Shown in pieces: positions 25,392-34,159 of a stretch of 64,000 bases of DNA. Position 1 is the stretch's first letter. Each line of letters starts with the position of its first letter. Source of the stretch: JBARKJ01 sp963698885 (GTDB taxonomy: Bacteria > Nitrospirota > JACRHJ01); NCBI GenBank assembly GCA_963698885.1, contig CAVOSJ010000003.1, forward strand, positions 620,001 through 684,000, given 5' to 3'. A model generated the notes under the pieces. That model ran no database searches. It was not told the origin of the DNA and was given only the letters and a program-made list of their open reading frames with translations. The position numbers and the translations under genes are program-made.

Positions 25392-25612
25392 ATATCTCAC
25401 TTTTACGCCGGTTGGCGCTTGCCTTCGTGGTCGGGACGTTGGCGGTCCTATTGCCCGGATGCGCTGTAGGTGGCGGATATGGATATTACGGCGGAGACAT
25501 CGGGGCGGATTACTATGAACCCTCCGGTGTCGACTACGGTGGCTGGGGACCTGACTACGAAGTGGCGCCGTTTCGCGGCGGTGACCGCGGCGGACCATCG
25601 TCCAACCCATGA
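25388..25612 (+). CDS. Gly/Tyr-rich small lipoprotein (3' end uncertain)
   Basis: It overlaps the VOC stop (GTGA) and encodes a signal peptide with lipobox LLPGCAVGGG, then a Gly/Tyr/Asp-rich tail (GGGYGYYGGDIGADYY). In the given frame it stops at 25612 (74 residues). In a neighbouring frame Gly/Arg-rich sequence (SRSGGGGGRGGGGRPGR) continues to about 25760, so an indel near 25590 is likely and the real protein may have some 120 residues. It appears to be co-transcribed with the VOC gene. Function unknown. Confidence 0.6.
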   Translation: MNISLLRRLALAFVVGTLAVLLPGCAVGGGYGYYGGDIGADYYEPSGVDYGGWGPDYEVAPFRGGDRGGPSSNP

Positions 25613-25808
25613 AGGCGGCCACGAACCTGCGCGAGCTTACAGAGCCGCGCCTGCTTCCCACTCGGTGCCGTCTATTCCGTCAAAGTCGCGTTCTGGTGGC
25701 GGTGGCGGCCGAGGCGGAGGAGGCAGGCCGGGGCGGTGGCGGCGGCGACCGGGGCCGGTAATCCCGCCTGAGTCGCGCAGGCCGCACCACCGGCTTGAAC
25801 TACAGGGA

Positions 25809-26715
25809 CTAATGCCGAAGTATAAATTCACGGGTTTTCTTAAAAACCCTGTCCCGTTCAGCGTCAAGGGTAAGAAGGTGCATTGAGCGCTCCACCCAGA
25901 AAACCTCGCGCAGTGCGCGGCAGGTGAGAGGCAAGATAGGTCGGCCCGGACTTATCCACTGTGCGGTCATTTACAGACTGAATTATAATCACAGGCTCCT
26001 CCACCTCCCCTATCTCGCCGCGCGCCGTCTCTTCGAGTCCTACAAGCTCCTTTAGGCTATTGATAGGGAAAAGGTGGTAATATGGCCTGTCTTTCAGGGC
26101 GCTGAAATCGAACGCCCTCATCTTGTCATTAATAATATAGTCCGTCGTCATGAACTGCGCGAGATGCTTTATTGCATACTCCGGGGTAATCAGCCTGTTC
26201 TGGCCGTTAATGTATATGCAAGGCGCAAGTAGTATCACTCCCGCCACCTTGTGCCTGGCGGCTAAGTGCAGCGCTATGGAGCCGCCCATCGAGAACCCGA
26301 CTATGTAGACCTTTTTATAACGTGCCGTAAGGGTATCTAAGACCTTCTCCGGCCTGCCGCCCATTGCCGCCAATTAGTTTTTTCGAGTCAGCTCGGATGT
26401 CCCGAACCCGGAAGAAGAACTCCGTATACCGCTATACCATTTTGGGAAAGGTACTCGCCGAGGGGCTTGAGGTCAAACGGCGTGCCTCCAAATCCGTGTA
26501 TTAAGAGTACCGCCCTTTCACCTCCCTCCACCGGATAAGAGAAAGGTTCGGCCCCTATGAGGATCCGGCGCTGTCCCTTGGTAGGGATGTCTCTTCCGCC
26601 AGTATCTTGCGGCTCTTATTCCCTCGATCATCCCAAAGCAACCAGTCAGGGTGGTTGATAGTATGACGAGGGCTATTACCAAATTGCGTGATAAATAGCA
26701 CGATTTTGAAATCAT
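25809..26715 (-). CDS. Lipid-anchored alpha/beta hydrolase (frameshifts)
   Basis: Pieces in different frames rebuild one esterase-like protein. A signal peptide with lipobox (LVILSTTLTGC) starts at 26715. Next is VLLIHGFGGTPFDLKPLGEYL with the oxyanion HG motif, the nucleophile in VYIVGFSMGGSIALHLAA, an acid residue in IIQSVNDRTVD and the catalytic histidine in ERSMHLLTLDAERD. The last frame ends KKTREFILRH at 25809, beyond the apparent stop at 25864. Frame breaks fall near 26560, 26385 and 25915. It belongs to the carboxylesterase/monoglyceride lipase group. Substrate unknown. Confidence 0.72.
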
Positions 26716-26752
26716 GGATATACCTTTCGAGTGTCGGGACATCTCCGTCATG

Positions 26753-27331
26753 TTAATCGAGTTGCCGAATCTCCTGATATCGGAAACAATCGACGAGGTG
26801 ATCATTCACCATGCCGACCGCCTGCATGTGCGCATAAATGACAGTAGGACCGACGAAGCCGAAACCACGTCGCTTGAGATCCTTGCTGAACGCGTCGGAT
26901 TCGGGTGAGGTCGCCGGAATCTCCTCTGTAGCCTTCCACCGGTTCAGCTTGGGCCGTCCATTGACGAAGCGCCAGCAATATGCGTCAAAACTTCCGAACT
27001 CTTCCTGAATCGCGAGAAGCGCCCGGGCGTTTTTTACCGCGGCTTCGATTTTCATCCGGTTTCGAATGATCGCCGGGTCCAATATGAGCTTCTGAATTCG
27101 CTCATCGGTATATCGCGCCACTTTCTCAGGATCGAACTGGCTGAAGGCACGGCGATAACCTTCCCGTTTTTTAAGCACGAGCGACCAGCTGAGTCCGGCC
27201 TGCGCCCCTTCGAGCACCAGGAACTCAAAGTGTTTGCGGTCGTCGTGGACTGGCACACCCCATTCGTTATCGTGATACTGGATCATCAGCGAATCGTCCA
27301 TGTCGACCCAGGCACATCGTTTCGTTTTCAT
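26753..27331 (-). CDS. tag: DNA-3-methyladenine glycosylase I
   Basis: This base-excision enzyme removes 3-methyladenine from alkylated DNA. The start at 27331 reads MKTKRCAWVDMDDSLMIQYHDNEWGVP, the Tag signature with a zinc-ligand cysteine and substrate-pocket residues. FEFLVLEGAQAGLSWSLVLKKREGYRRAF and GFGFVGPTVIYAHMQAVGMVNDH follow, with zinc-ligand His and Cys near the end. It has 192 residues, the usual length. Its ATG overlaps the SDR stop as ATGA (27328-27331), so the two are one transcription unit. Confidence 0.93.
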   Translation of the reverse strand: MKTKRCAWVDMDDSLMIQYHDNEWGVPVHDDRKHFEFLVLEGAQAGLSWSLVLKKREGYRRAFSQFDPEKVARYTDERIQKLILDPAIIRNRMKIEAAVKNARALLAIQEEFGSFDAYCWRFVNGRPKLNRWKATEEIPATSPESDAFSKDLKRRGFGFVGPTVIYAHMQAVGMVNDHLVDCFRYQEIRQLD

Positions 27332-28121
27332 GTGATCGTCTCGACCACGCCGCCATCTACCCTTAGCCAGCGCCGGTTGTTGCCGACGCCTGCACCGAAG
27401 CGGCATAGACGACCATATTGGCCACTTCTTCCACGGTCGCCGCGCGCTGGATGATCGAGGTGGGGCGATGCTTCATCACAAAGGCTGTCGCCGCCTCTTC
27501 CATGGACAGGCCGGATGCCTTCTGCTCTTCCTTCAGCATGGCTTTGACGCCTTCCGACAATGTCGGACCCGGCATGATGGCATTGACGGTTACGCCAGTG
27601 CCGGCAGTGCGTTTGGCCAGGCCGCGTGAGATAGAGAGGACTGCTGTTTTGGTGAAGCCGTAATGGATCATGTCGGCGGGAATATTCAGCGCTGACTCCG
27701 AGGACAAAAACAGTACGCGGCCCCAATTACGTTGCACCATGCCAGGCAGATAGGCGCGGGACAGCCTTACGCCCGACATTACATTCACCTCGAAGTAGCG
27801 TGTCCATTCGGCATCTGGAATCTCGAAGAAATCCTGCGGCCCGTATATCCCGACGTTGTTGACCAGGATGTCTGCCGACGGATGCGCAGCCGCCACTGCC
27901 GCGCAACCATCCGCGGTACCAACATCGGCCGCAACGCCGCGGATGTTCGCTTGTGCGACTTCCGAGGACAGCCTGGCTAAGGCACTCTCGACAGCATCAG
28001 CCGTACGGCCGTTCACAACCACATCGGCGCCAGCCCGCGCCAGGCCTTTCGCGATGGCATAGCCGATTCCGGCCGTTGATCCCGTGACGATGGCAGTCTT
28101 TCCTGACAGGTCGATTTTCAT
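27328..28121 (-). CDS. Short-chain dehydrogenase/reductase (frameshift near the 3' end)
   Basis: A Rossmann-fold SDR of about 264 residues. It has TGSTAGIGYAIAKGLARAGA for the cofactor, NNVGIYG, the catalytic Ser in LFLSSESALN and YGFTK with catalytic Tyr and Lys. The open frame stops at 27363, but the +1 frame supplies the typical end LRVDGGVVETIT and a stop at 27328 that overlaps the tag ATG. One indel near 27365 is therefore assumed. It reduces or oxidises an unknown alcohol or ketone with NAD(P). Confidence 0.85.
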
Positions 28122-28206
28122 GGGGTGGTCCTTTATTTATGATCCTCGATTAAGGTTGGCACAATAGGAATTGAGCCTTCCCGGTTTCATCAACAGGCGC
28201 CGCGGT

Positions 28207-28751
28207 TCAAACGAGCTTCAATATAGCGCCAATTATGGCAGCTTGTTCCTTACTCATCTCTCCCAGGCTGCCGCGCCTTTCCGCCATTCTCCGGAAATGA
28301 GTAAAGTCTGTCGGCAATACCTCTGTATCCACCAGAAACGCAATACCCTGGATAATCTCCCTTATGTTTTCCGGCGACTTTATTCTTCCTGTCGCTTTGG
28401 CGAAGTATTGTACCTTGATTTTCCCCCTCATGCCGTCATATTCGACGTCTTTCACGCGATGGAGCGCGAGGATGATATAATCTCCAAGGGACCGCCAGAA
28501 GACCTCGTCATGTCCTTTCCATGTCTGCAAAGAGAAGCGAAGCAGTGTCGGATTTTCTTCCCCGTCTGCGGGATGCTTTTAACAAGTACGACGGGATACT
28601 TCCCCATTTCTTTTTTGTCTACTTGTTCGAGCATCTCATATAGCTCGGTCCTTTGCTGTTTACGTACAATCTTGTCGATTTGCTCCAATATGCTTCCCTG
28701 GCCGGGACGCCCAACCAATTTTTCGAGAGTCTTTTTAAGTGCGGTGTCCAT
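28207..28751 (-). CDS. Hypothetical protein (one frameshift)
   Basis: Two overlapping frames, 28751 to about 28530 and about 28530 to 28207, fit one protein of some 180 residues. The first part (LKKTLEKLVGRPGQGSILEQ) is basic and helical. The second (WRSLGDYIILALHRVKDVEY, then IREIIQGIAFLVDTEVLP) is mixed. No signal peptide, membrane segment or known motif is visible and I do not recognise a family. The frames overlap over FASL/QTWKGHDE, which locates the indel near 28525. Confidence 0.55.
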
Positions 28752-28803
28752 GGCGTGCCTCCCCAGTGTAAACCGGCGTCCAGAATTGACCTGCCTTCTG
28801 AGG

Positions 28804-29398
28804 TCATAGACTGCTGATATTAATAGGATACATTAAATTACGATTAGAGGAAACTGGACCTGCCGCCCGAAAAGGATAGTTCAATGAGCGGCATATCGGG
28901 CTAAAAAAATAATGTCCCAGGTATTTAAGCAGCGTCCCGCCTCCGAACATGATGAAAATCCAATATCCGTTTCCTATGGCCGCGCTCGAAAAGAATATTA
29001 TCCAGTCCCGGAAGGCCAGGCCCCCAAACTTCCTGTGGCCATGCCTCAGATAGACCGTGGTCACGAACGGGTCGAATTTTATTGACAGTATGACCAGCGT
29101 CAACGGGCCGCCCCTCTTTACCTGTGCCGCTATGAGCCTGCTTATCCAGTTCTTGCCCTTCAGCCCGCTCAGTTTTTCCTTTATCGCCTCGATGCCGAAC
29201 CAATCCCTGCCCGACGTGTCGTAGAACGATATGCCTATATAGCTTAGCATGGAGTGAGAAACAGGTCATCGTTATGCCGCCTTCTATCAACCCGAGTTTC
29301 CAGATGATGAACGGATAGGCGACATAGAAAAAGAAATAGGACAAGCCGAGGCTAAAGGCGACTCCCAGTCCTAAAGAGGCTACGCTTATTGTCTCCAT
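28804..29398 (-). CDS. Small integral membrane protein (one frameshift)
   Basis: Two frames (29398 to about 29250, then 29250-28804) rebuild a protein of about 197 residues. It has hydrophobic segments in GLGVAFSLGLSYFFFYVAYPF, PLTLVILSIKFDPFVTTVYL and DWIIFFSSAAIGNGYWIFIM. A basic loop (EKLSGLKGKNWISRLIAAQ) lies between. The layout recalls small uncharacterised membrane proteins found beside stress genes; I cannot name it. It is divergent from the OlsB-like gene. Confidence 0.6.
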
Positions 29399-29565
29399 GC
29401 GTCCTTTATACTCTCATTTAGTGACCGGTTGATTAATGAATTGTTAAAGCTCTGTTAAGTTTCACGCCCCTTAGAAATCTTAACGCCTCCTTAATAAACC
29501 TGTAACGTTCCGGCATTATGATTCCCGCATATTACTCTCGGTGATTATTCTATATGGAGGTATCG

Positions 29566-30321
29566 ATGAGTTTTAATACGGTAATGGAGAAAGCGCAGTC
29601 CGCGCTGGTACTGAAGAAGGCGGTCACCGAAGAAGAGATGGAGTCGGTCCTGAGGCTCCGGTTCGAAGTCTTCAACCTCGAACTGAACGAAGGGCTCGCC
29701 TCGTCGTTTGCGACCGGCCTGGACAGGGATGTTTACGACAGGCACTGCGATCATATAATGGTCGTGGACTCATCCCGGGACATGGTCGTCGGCACGTACC
29801 GCATGATGACGGGAAAGAGGGCCGATGCAGGGGTCGGTTTTTATTCGGAGAACGAATTCGACCTGAGGAATATTTTTCGGCATAAAGGAGAAAAGCTGGA
29901 ACTGGGCCGGGCATGCGTGCACAGGGATTACCGGGGCTCGGCCGTACTTAACCTCATGTGGTCCGGGGTGGCGAAGTATATACTGGAGCACGATATAAAG
30001 TACGTCTTCGGGTGCGGGAGCATCCACACCATAAACCCGTTGGTCATAAGCAATGCGTATGCGTATTTCAAAAAGTCCTACCTGGCCGAACCGGAATTCA
30101 GGACCTTTCCTCTGGCAAGCGTGCCGGGTTTTGACGCGCATGCCGACTTTGACAGGGGCGCCGTGCTTGAACAGGTCCCGCCCCTGCTGCTCGCATATCT
30201 AAAACTTGGCGCGCGCATCTGCGGAGAGCCGGCATTCGACGGCGGGTTCGGCGTTTCGGACTTTTTAATCCTGCTCGACCGCGAGCGCCTTATTAACCGG
30301 TACAGGAACAGGTACTTCTAA
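29566..30321 (+). CDS. OlsB-like N-acyltransferase (GNAT/hemolysin-acyl family)
   Basis: From the ATG at 29566, with GGAGG 5 nt upstream, the protein has 251 residues. It matches the OlsB/acyl-homoserine-synthase-like GNAT group: VLRLRFEVFNLELNEG, DRHCDHIMVVD, VVGTYRMM, FDLRNIF, ELGRACVHRDYRG and GSIHTINP. OlsB adds a 3-hydroxyacyl chain to ornithine to make lyso-ornithine lipid. The next gene, overlapping by one base, encodes the second acyltransferase, so the pair is probably OlsBA-like. The amino-acid substrate is inferred only. Confidence 0.85.
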   Translation: MSFNTVMEKAQSALVLKKAVTEEEMESVLRLRFEVFNLELNEGLASSFATGLDRDVYDRHCDHIMVVDSSRDMVVGTYRMMTGKRADAGVGFYSENEFDLRNIFRHKGEKLELGRACVHRDYRGSAVLNLMWSGVAKYILEHDIKYVFGCGSIHTINPLVISNAYAYFKKSYLAEPEFRTFPLASVPGFDAHADFDRGAVLEQVPPLLLAYLKLGARICGEPAFDGGFGVSDFLILLDRERLINRYRNRYF

Positions 30322-31109
30322 TGGACAGCCGCTTTCCGCTCAGGCTCATAAGACTCCTCCTTCTGGTCCTTTGGACAGCCTTCATGCTGCCGCCCGTCCA
30401 GGCGGGCCGGCTTATCCTTATTTTCGATGCAAGGCTTAAGGCAAAATTTTCAGCGTTCGGCTGCATGGTCTGGGCGAAGGCAGTCTGCGCAATACTGGGA
30501 ATAGACGTCGGCTCCACCGGGTACAGGGTGCAAAATACCGGTTTTACCGTCTGCAATCACGTCAGCTACATCGACATTTTAGTGATGGCGAGCCTCTCTC
30601 CGTCGGTTTTCGTATCTAAGATGGAGGTTAAGTCGTGGCCGCTGATCGGCTGGATGGCGCGGCTCGGCGGGACGGTATTCATAGACCGGCGCTCGGCGCT
30701 CGCATCGTGGAAATCGCTGTCAGACGTGGAGACGGCGCTGTCGCACGGGGTAAACGTCGTTACGTTCCCTGAAGGCACCACGACCGACGGCAGCGAGACG
30801 GGGGACTTCAAGAGGATGTTGTTTGAGGCGCCCGCGCGCGCCGGCATTGCTGTCATCCCTGTCAGCATCAAATATTATTCCGGCGACAAGAGCGCGGAGA
30901 TACCCTGGTACGGAGAGATGACCCTCCTCCCGCACCTCTGGAGCCTGCTGGGCGTCCCCAGGACAAAGTCATTCCTTTATTTCAGCCGGGCGATAACATC
31001 TGAGGGCAGGACGGGAAAAAGGTCCGTCAGCAGAAACTACCTCTCCGCAAAGAGCCGCGAAAGCGTCATGTCCGGCCTGTACAGCCTCGATAGATGGTTC
31101 GCATATTAG
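30321..31109 (+). CDS. PlsC-type 1-acyl-glycerol-3-phosphate / OlsA-like O-acyltransferase
   Basis: The 262-residue membrane-bound acyltransferase has an N-terminal hydrophobic segment, the HX4D motif in CNHVSYIDILVM (His and Asp of catalysis), FIDRR and the FPEGTT motif. This family acylates lysophosphatidic acid or, as OlsA, lyso-ornithine lipid. Its ATG overlaps the OlsB-like stop as TAATG, which speaks for OlsA. It would act at the inner face of the cytoplasmic membrane. Confidence 0.88.
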   Translation: MDSRFPLRLIRLLLLVLWTAFMLPPVQAGRLILIFDARLKAKFSAFGCMVWAKAVCAILGIDVGSTGYRVQNTGFTVCNHVSYIDILVMASLSPSVFVSKMEVKSWPLIGWMARLGGTVFIDRRSALASWKSLSDVETALSHGVNVVTFPEGTTTDGSETGDFKRMLFEAPARAGIAVIPVSIKYYSGDKSAEIPWYGEMTLLPHLWSLLGVPRTKSFLYFSRAITSEGRTGKRSVSRNYLSAKSRESVMSGLYSLDRWFAY

Positions 31110-31130
31110 GCGAGCCGGAACAGGAAAATC

Positions 31131-32348
31131 ATGGAAGAAACTATAACTCCAATCGGAGAGCTTATCACATCAAGAGAGCATATCTTTCCGGATATGCGCG
31201 TGAAGGAAGTGGCCGAAAGGTTCTTTCAGGAGAAGCATCTCGACGCCCTCGCCATCGTGGATATGGGCAAACCCGTCGGCCTTGTTACGAGAAATAAGCT
31301 GCTTTTCACGCTATTTCGAAGGTTCGGTTTTGAGCTTCACGAGCGGAAGCCGATTTTTACCATAGCCGATAAGGAACCCCTGTCGGTCAACATGTCGCTC
31401 GGCATAGATGAGACGCTCGACAGGGCGCTACGCCGGCCGTTCCAGGACGTCTATGACGATATCGTGGTCGTCGATGACGACGATAATTACATCGGGCTTC
31501 TCTCCATAAAAAGGATCGTCATCGAACAGAGCAACGCCCTGGCCAACAGCATTATGCAGAAGGAGCTGGCCAACGAGAAGGCGAAGGAACTGGAGAAGGT
31601 CAATAACATCAAATCCCAGTTCATCGCCAACGTGACTCATGAACTCAGGGCCCCGGTCAACGCCATCATAGGCCTGGCCGAGTTGATGAAGATATCATGC
31701 GACAAGGGATACATCGACCAGCTGACGGACCGGCTGGACCTGCTCTCGTCAAGCGCCCTGGGACTTCGCGCCATTATTACCAACATACTCGACCTGTCGA
31801 AGGTCGAGGCGGGCAGGATGGAGGTCATCCCTGAATTATTCGACCCGGCCCCGGTATTTAAAGAAGTCGCGGATACCACCCGCGTGCTTCTCGGGAAAAA
31901 AGCCGTTTTTGTGGAGGTCCACTTAATTGGAAGTCCTTTCAGTATTTATACGGACCGGGTCAAGCTCCGCCAGATACTGACGAACCTCATGAGCAACGCG
32001 GCAAAGTTCACTGATGAAGGAAGGATCATCCTTGAGGCGCGTAAGGAAGAAGGCAGGTTATTCGTTTCAGTCCGGGATACCGGCATAGGAATAAGAGAGG
32101 AAGACCTAAAAAGACTTTTCACGGCATTCACCCAGCTTGAGGACGCGCATACGAAGAGGCATGAAGGGACTGGGCTTGGCCTTACCATAACGAAGCACCT
32201 GGTTGACCTGCTTGGAGGCGATATCTCGCTTGGCAGTACCTTTGGAGAAGGCACGAAGTTTGAAATCAGCCTTCCACTTGACTTAATGGAGAACGGAAAT
32301 GGAAATGGAAATGGAAAAGAAAAAGAAAAAAATATTGATAATCGATGA
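31131..32348 (+). CDS. CBS-domain sensor histidine kinase
   Basis: The 405-residue kinase has no membrane segment. Residues 1-130 hold a CBS-like pair with an inserted middle (FPDMRVKEVAERFFQEKHLDALAIV; DVYDDIVVVDDDDNYIGLLSI). A short coiled linker leads to HisKA with His170 in NVTHELRAPVN, then a HATPase with NLMSNAAKFTD, DTGIGI and GTGLGLTI. It probably senses an intracellular nucleotide or similar ligand. The C-terminal tail is Asn/Gly/Lys repeats (NGNGNG) from a GGAAAT repeat that overlaps the regulator gene. It forms a pair with the next gene. Confidence 0.9.
   Translation: MEETITPIGELITSREHIFPDMRVKEVAERFFQEKHLDALAIVDMGKPVGLVTRNKLLFTLFRRFGFELHERKPIFTIADKEPLSVNMSLGIDETLDRALRRPFQDVYDDIVVVDDDDNYIGLLSIKRIVIEQSNALANSIMQKELANEKAKELEKVNNIKSQFIANVTHELRAPVNAIIGLAELMKISCDKGYIDQLTDRLDLLSSSALGLRAIITNILDLSKVEAGRMEVIPELFDPAPVFKEVADTTRVLLGKKAVFVEVHLIGSPFSIYTDRVKLRQILTNLMSNAAKFTDEGRIILEARKEEGRLFVSVRDTGIGIREEDLKRLFTAFTQLEDAHTKRHEGTGLGLTITKHLVDLLGGDISLGSTFGEGTKFEISLPLDLMENGNGNGNGKEKEKNIDNR
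32295..32318 (+). repeat. GGAAAT hexanucleotide repeat in the kinase/regulator overlap
   Basis: Three perfect GGAAAT units (32295-32312) and a decayed fourth lie where the kinase end and the regulator start overlap in two frames. They encode NGNGNG in one and MEMEME in the other, and each unit offers a further ATG. Adding or losing six bases would keep both frames open. Confidence 0.85.
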
Positions 32349-32685
32349 CGATGAGAGACTTCTTTTAACGACAAAAGAAATCATGGAACATGAGGGTTAT
32401 GAAGCGCATACCCACAGCCAGGCACTCGGCTCCACGAATGTGATAAAGACGTTGCGGCCGGACCTGATCCTGATCGATATAAACATGCCCGCACTCTCGG
32501 GCGAATCGCTCGCGCAAGTAATAAAAAACACCGCGTCATGCAAAGACATCCCTGTAGCCTTTCTTTCGTCGAACGACGAAGACAGCCTGCGCAAATTGGC
32601 CGTGGAGCATGGGCTAAGGGGTTATATATGCAAAGGCAACCTGTACGAATTAAGGAGCAAGGTCGCTGAATTCCTGGGTATTTAA
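32299..32685 (+). CDS. CheY-like single-domain response regulator
   Basis: The 128-residue receiver domain has the acidic pair in ILIIDDDERLL, the phosphorylatable Asp60 in LILIDINMPALSG, and the Ser/Lys switch region (AFLSSND, then YICKGN). No output domain is attached. It starts inside the last 50 nt of the kinase gene in another frame, with GGAG 7 nt before the first ATG; two more in-frame ATGs follow in the GGAAAT repeat. It is the obvious partner of the CBS kinase, and its target is unknown. Confidence 0.9.
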   Translation: MEMEMEKKKKKILIIDDDERLLLTTKEIMEHEGYEAHTHSQALGSTNVIKTLRPDLILIDINMPALSGESLAQVIKNTASCKDIPVAFLSSNDEDSLRKLAVEHGLRGYICKGNLYELRSKVAEFLGI

Positions 32686-32763
32686 CTTATCGAATTTGCT
32701 ATATTTGCTATAATTAAATATGGAGGCAGATTTGAATAACAGGATTTCAGCGGAGGTGGGGAC

Positions 32764-33162
32764 GTGGGAATCGATGACCTGTTCAAAGGGAACATAGCGA
32801 CGGCGCTCGCGGTAGGCGTCGGGGGCATCATATTCGTGCCGATTATCGCCAGGGTGGCGAAACCGGTCGTGAAGATGGCCATAAAAGGAGGGCTGGTAGC
32901 GTATGATAAAGGCCGGGAGGCGTACCATGACGTCGGCGAAGTGGTCGGCGACCTGGTCGCGGAGATAAAATCCGAACGCCACGCCGCAGCCGACGAGCCT
33001 CTCTTAGCCGCGGCGGCGGCAGGCGTGGGAGGAACGGTGGCGCGGCATGTGTCTTCCGTGAAGGCGGCCGTAAAGAAAGCGGCGCCGGGCAAGGGAGAGA
33101 CGGTATCCCGGCCGAAACCGGCAAAAAAAGCGGCTACCAAGGCTGCCAAAGCTAAAAGTTGA
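32764..33162 (+). CDS. DUF5132-like membrane protein with basic tail
   Basis: A GTG start follows GGAGGTGGGGAC. The N-terminal 70 residues (GIDDLFKGNIATALAVGVGGIIFVPIIARVAKPVVKMAIKGG-type sequence) hold one hydrophobic segment and match the protein encoded at 41561-41851. The shared part is IGVGAII/VGVGGII, ARxAKPxxKxAxKGGLxAxxKG and VxxLVAExK. The C-terminal half is Ala/Lys-rich. The family is uncharacterised. It opens the first of two related blocks, before a zinc-ribbon gene and an HMA-like gene. Confidence 0.75.
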   Translation: MGIDDLFKGNIATALAVGVGGIIFVPIIARVAKPVVKMAIKGGLVAYDKGREAYHDVGEVVGDLVAEIKSERHAAADEPLLAAAAAGVGGTVARHVSSVKAAVKKAAPGKGETVSRPKPAKKAATKAAKAKS

Positions 33163-33168
33163 CACAAA

Positions 33169-33190
33169 GGGGGCCTTTATAAAGGCCCCC
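33169..33190. terminator. Palindromic hairpin after the DUF5132-like gene
   Basis: GGGGGCCTTTATAAAGGCCCCC is a perfect 22-nt palindrome 6 nt after the stop. There is an A-run before it but no T-tract after it, so it is a weak or Rho-assisted terminator, or an mRNA end stabiliser. Confidence 0.6.
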
Positions 33191-33293
33191 TGATTTCGGC
33201 AAACCAACATAAATTCCCATCTGATTTCGACTGTAACCAAATCTTAACAAATCGTTAATTACCCTGTAATTTAAATATTGTATAACTGTAGGC

Positions 33294-33587
33294 ATGACAA
33301 AGCCGCCCCAGGATGCACCGGAGGAAATTGTATGCCCTTCATGCTTGAGCGAAGCAGTTTACAGGTACGGGCACACCTCACGGGAAAAACAGCGGTATCT
33401 GTGCCTGATATGCAACAAGCAGTTTACCCTGGGGAGCAAAAGACCTGTCATAAACCACAAACCTTCATGTCCCGTCTGCGGCAAACATATGCACATATAC
33501 CGGAGGGAGGACGTTTTCTGGAGGTTCCGATGTTCAGGATATCCGGTTTGCAGGACGTATATAAAAATCAAGGGAGGTGAGATTTGA
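33294..33587 (+). CDS. Zinc-ribbon protein (InsA/transposase-like zinc finger)
   Basis: The 97-residue protein carries two Cys4-type ribbons: CPSCLSEAVYRYGHTSREKQRYLCLIC (about residues 14-40) and CPVCGKHMHIYRREDVFWRFRCSGYPVCR (about 60-87). The first resembles the N-terminal zinc finger of IS1-type InsA. There is no DDE or other recombinase part nearby, so it is a stand-alone zinc protein. Its stop overlaps the TTG start of the HMA-like gene. No ribosome site precedes its ATG; a TATAAC box lies only about 10 nt upstream. Confidence 0.7.
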   Translation: MTKPPQDAPEEIVCPSCLSEAVYRYGHTSREKQRYLCLICNKQFTLGSKRPVINHKPSCPVCGKHMHIYRREDVFWRFRCSGYPVCRTYIKIKGGEI

Positions 33588-33955
33588 GCTATTACATGCA
33601 CAATGTACCTGGCAGGCTCAGAGTCAAGACCCCGGTCATCAAGGGCAAGGAGTTGGTGGCTGCAAGGATCGAAGGTGAGATAAGCTCCATTGCCGGAGTT
33701 ACCGCCGTCGCTACCAACACCGTTACCGGCAGCATCGTCATCAATTACGACCCCATCTCCGTGACGCACAAATCCATAGTTTCCGAAATGGCAAAAAAAG
33801 GGTATTTCGACTATTCAAAGGCTGTAACCAACGACCAGTACGTGCACGAGGCGGCCCATAAGGCTGGCCGCGCCGTCAGCAAAACCCTATTCGGCGTCGC
33901 GGTCGATCTGGTCTTCGAGGGCTCGGCGCTTTCACTTTTAAGCGTACTGCTGTAA
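33584..33955 (+). CDS. HMA-like ferredoxin-fold protein
   Basis: The 123-residue protein starts at a TTG overlapping the previous stop, after GGAGGTGAG. Residues 1-70 form an HMA-like beta-alpha-beta fold (VPGRLRVKTPVIKGKELVAARIEGEISSI-type sequence, then VATNTVTGSIVINYDP), but the metal-binding CxxC is absent. A hydrophobic segment (LFGVAVDLVFEGSALSLLSVLL) ends the protein. The same N-GRxRxK...NxxTGSVLV pattern recurs in the two HMA-like units at 40.6-41.6 kb, one of them fused to a P-type ATPase. Confidence 0.75.
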   Translation: MSYYMHNVPGRLRVKTPVIKGKELVAARIEGEISSIAGVTAVATNTVTGSIVINYDPISVTHKSIVSEMAKKGYFDYSKAVTNDQYVHEAAHKAGRAVSKTLFGVAVDLVFEGSALSLLSVLL

Positions 33956-34159
33956 GAGAAATCGGGTTCAATAACCGCTGCCGGTCCTGCCATTGCCGCA
34001 CAGCGGAGAGCGTAGTATTTTCCAGTTTCATACCAGTTCAGTTCCCCTGCTTAACAATAAATTCTTTTAGACACAATAAGGTTGTAACATTAAAGTGGTA
34101 ACATCACCTCCGTATGGTCGAGTCTGGCTTCTGGCTGTACCGGAAAAGGAGATGATAAA

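Noticed and set aside
25470..25886. Plus-strand Gly/Arg-rich frame running to 25886
   Set aside because: Its second half overlaps the real C-terminus of the minus-strand hydrolase (MHLLTLDAERD... to 25809); only the first part may belong to the lipoprotein.
24035..29400. Prophage or integrative element
   Set aside because: No integrase, phage structural gene or second att copy is visible; only gene content and position hint at insertion.
33294..33587. Insertion sequence (InsA-like zinc finger)
   Set aside because: No transposase catalytic part, terminal inverted repeats or target duplication are seen around it.
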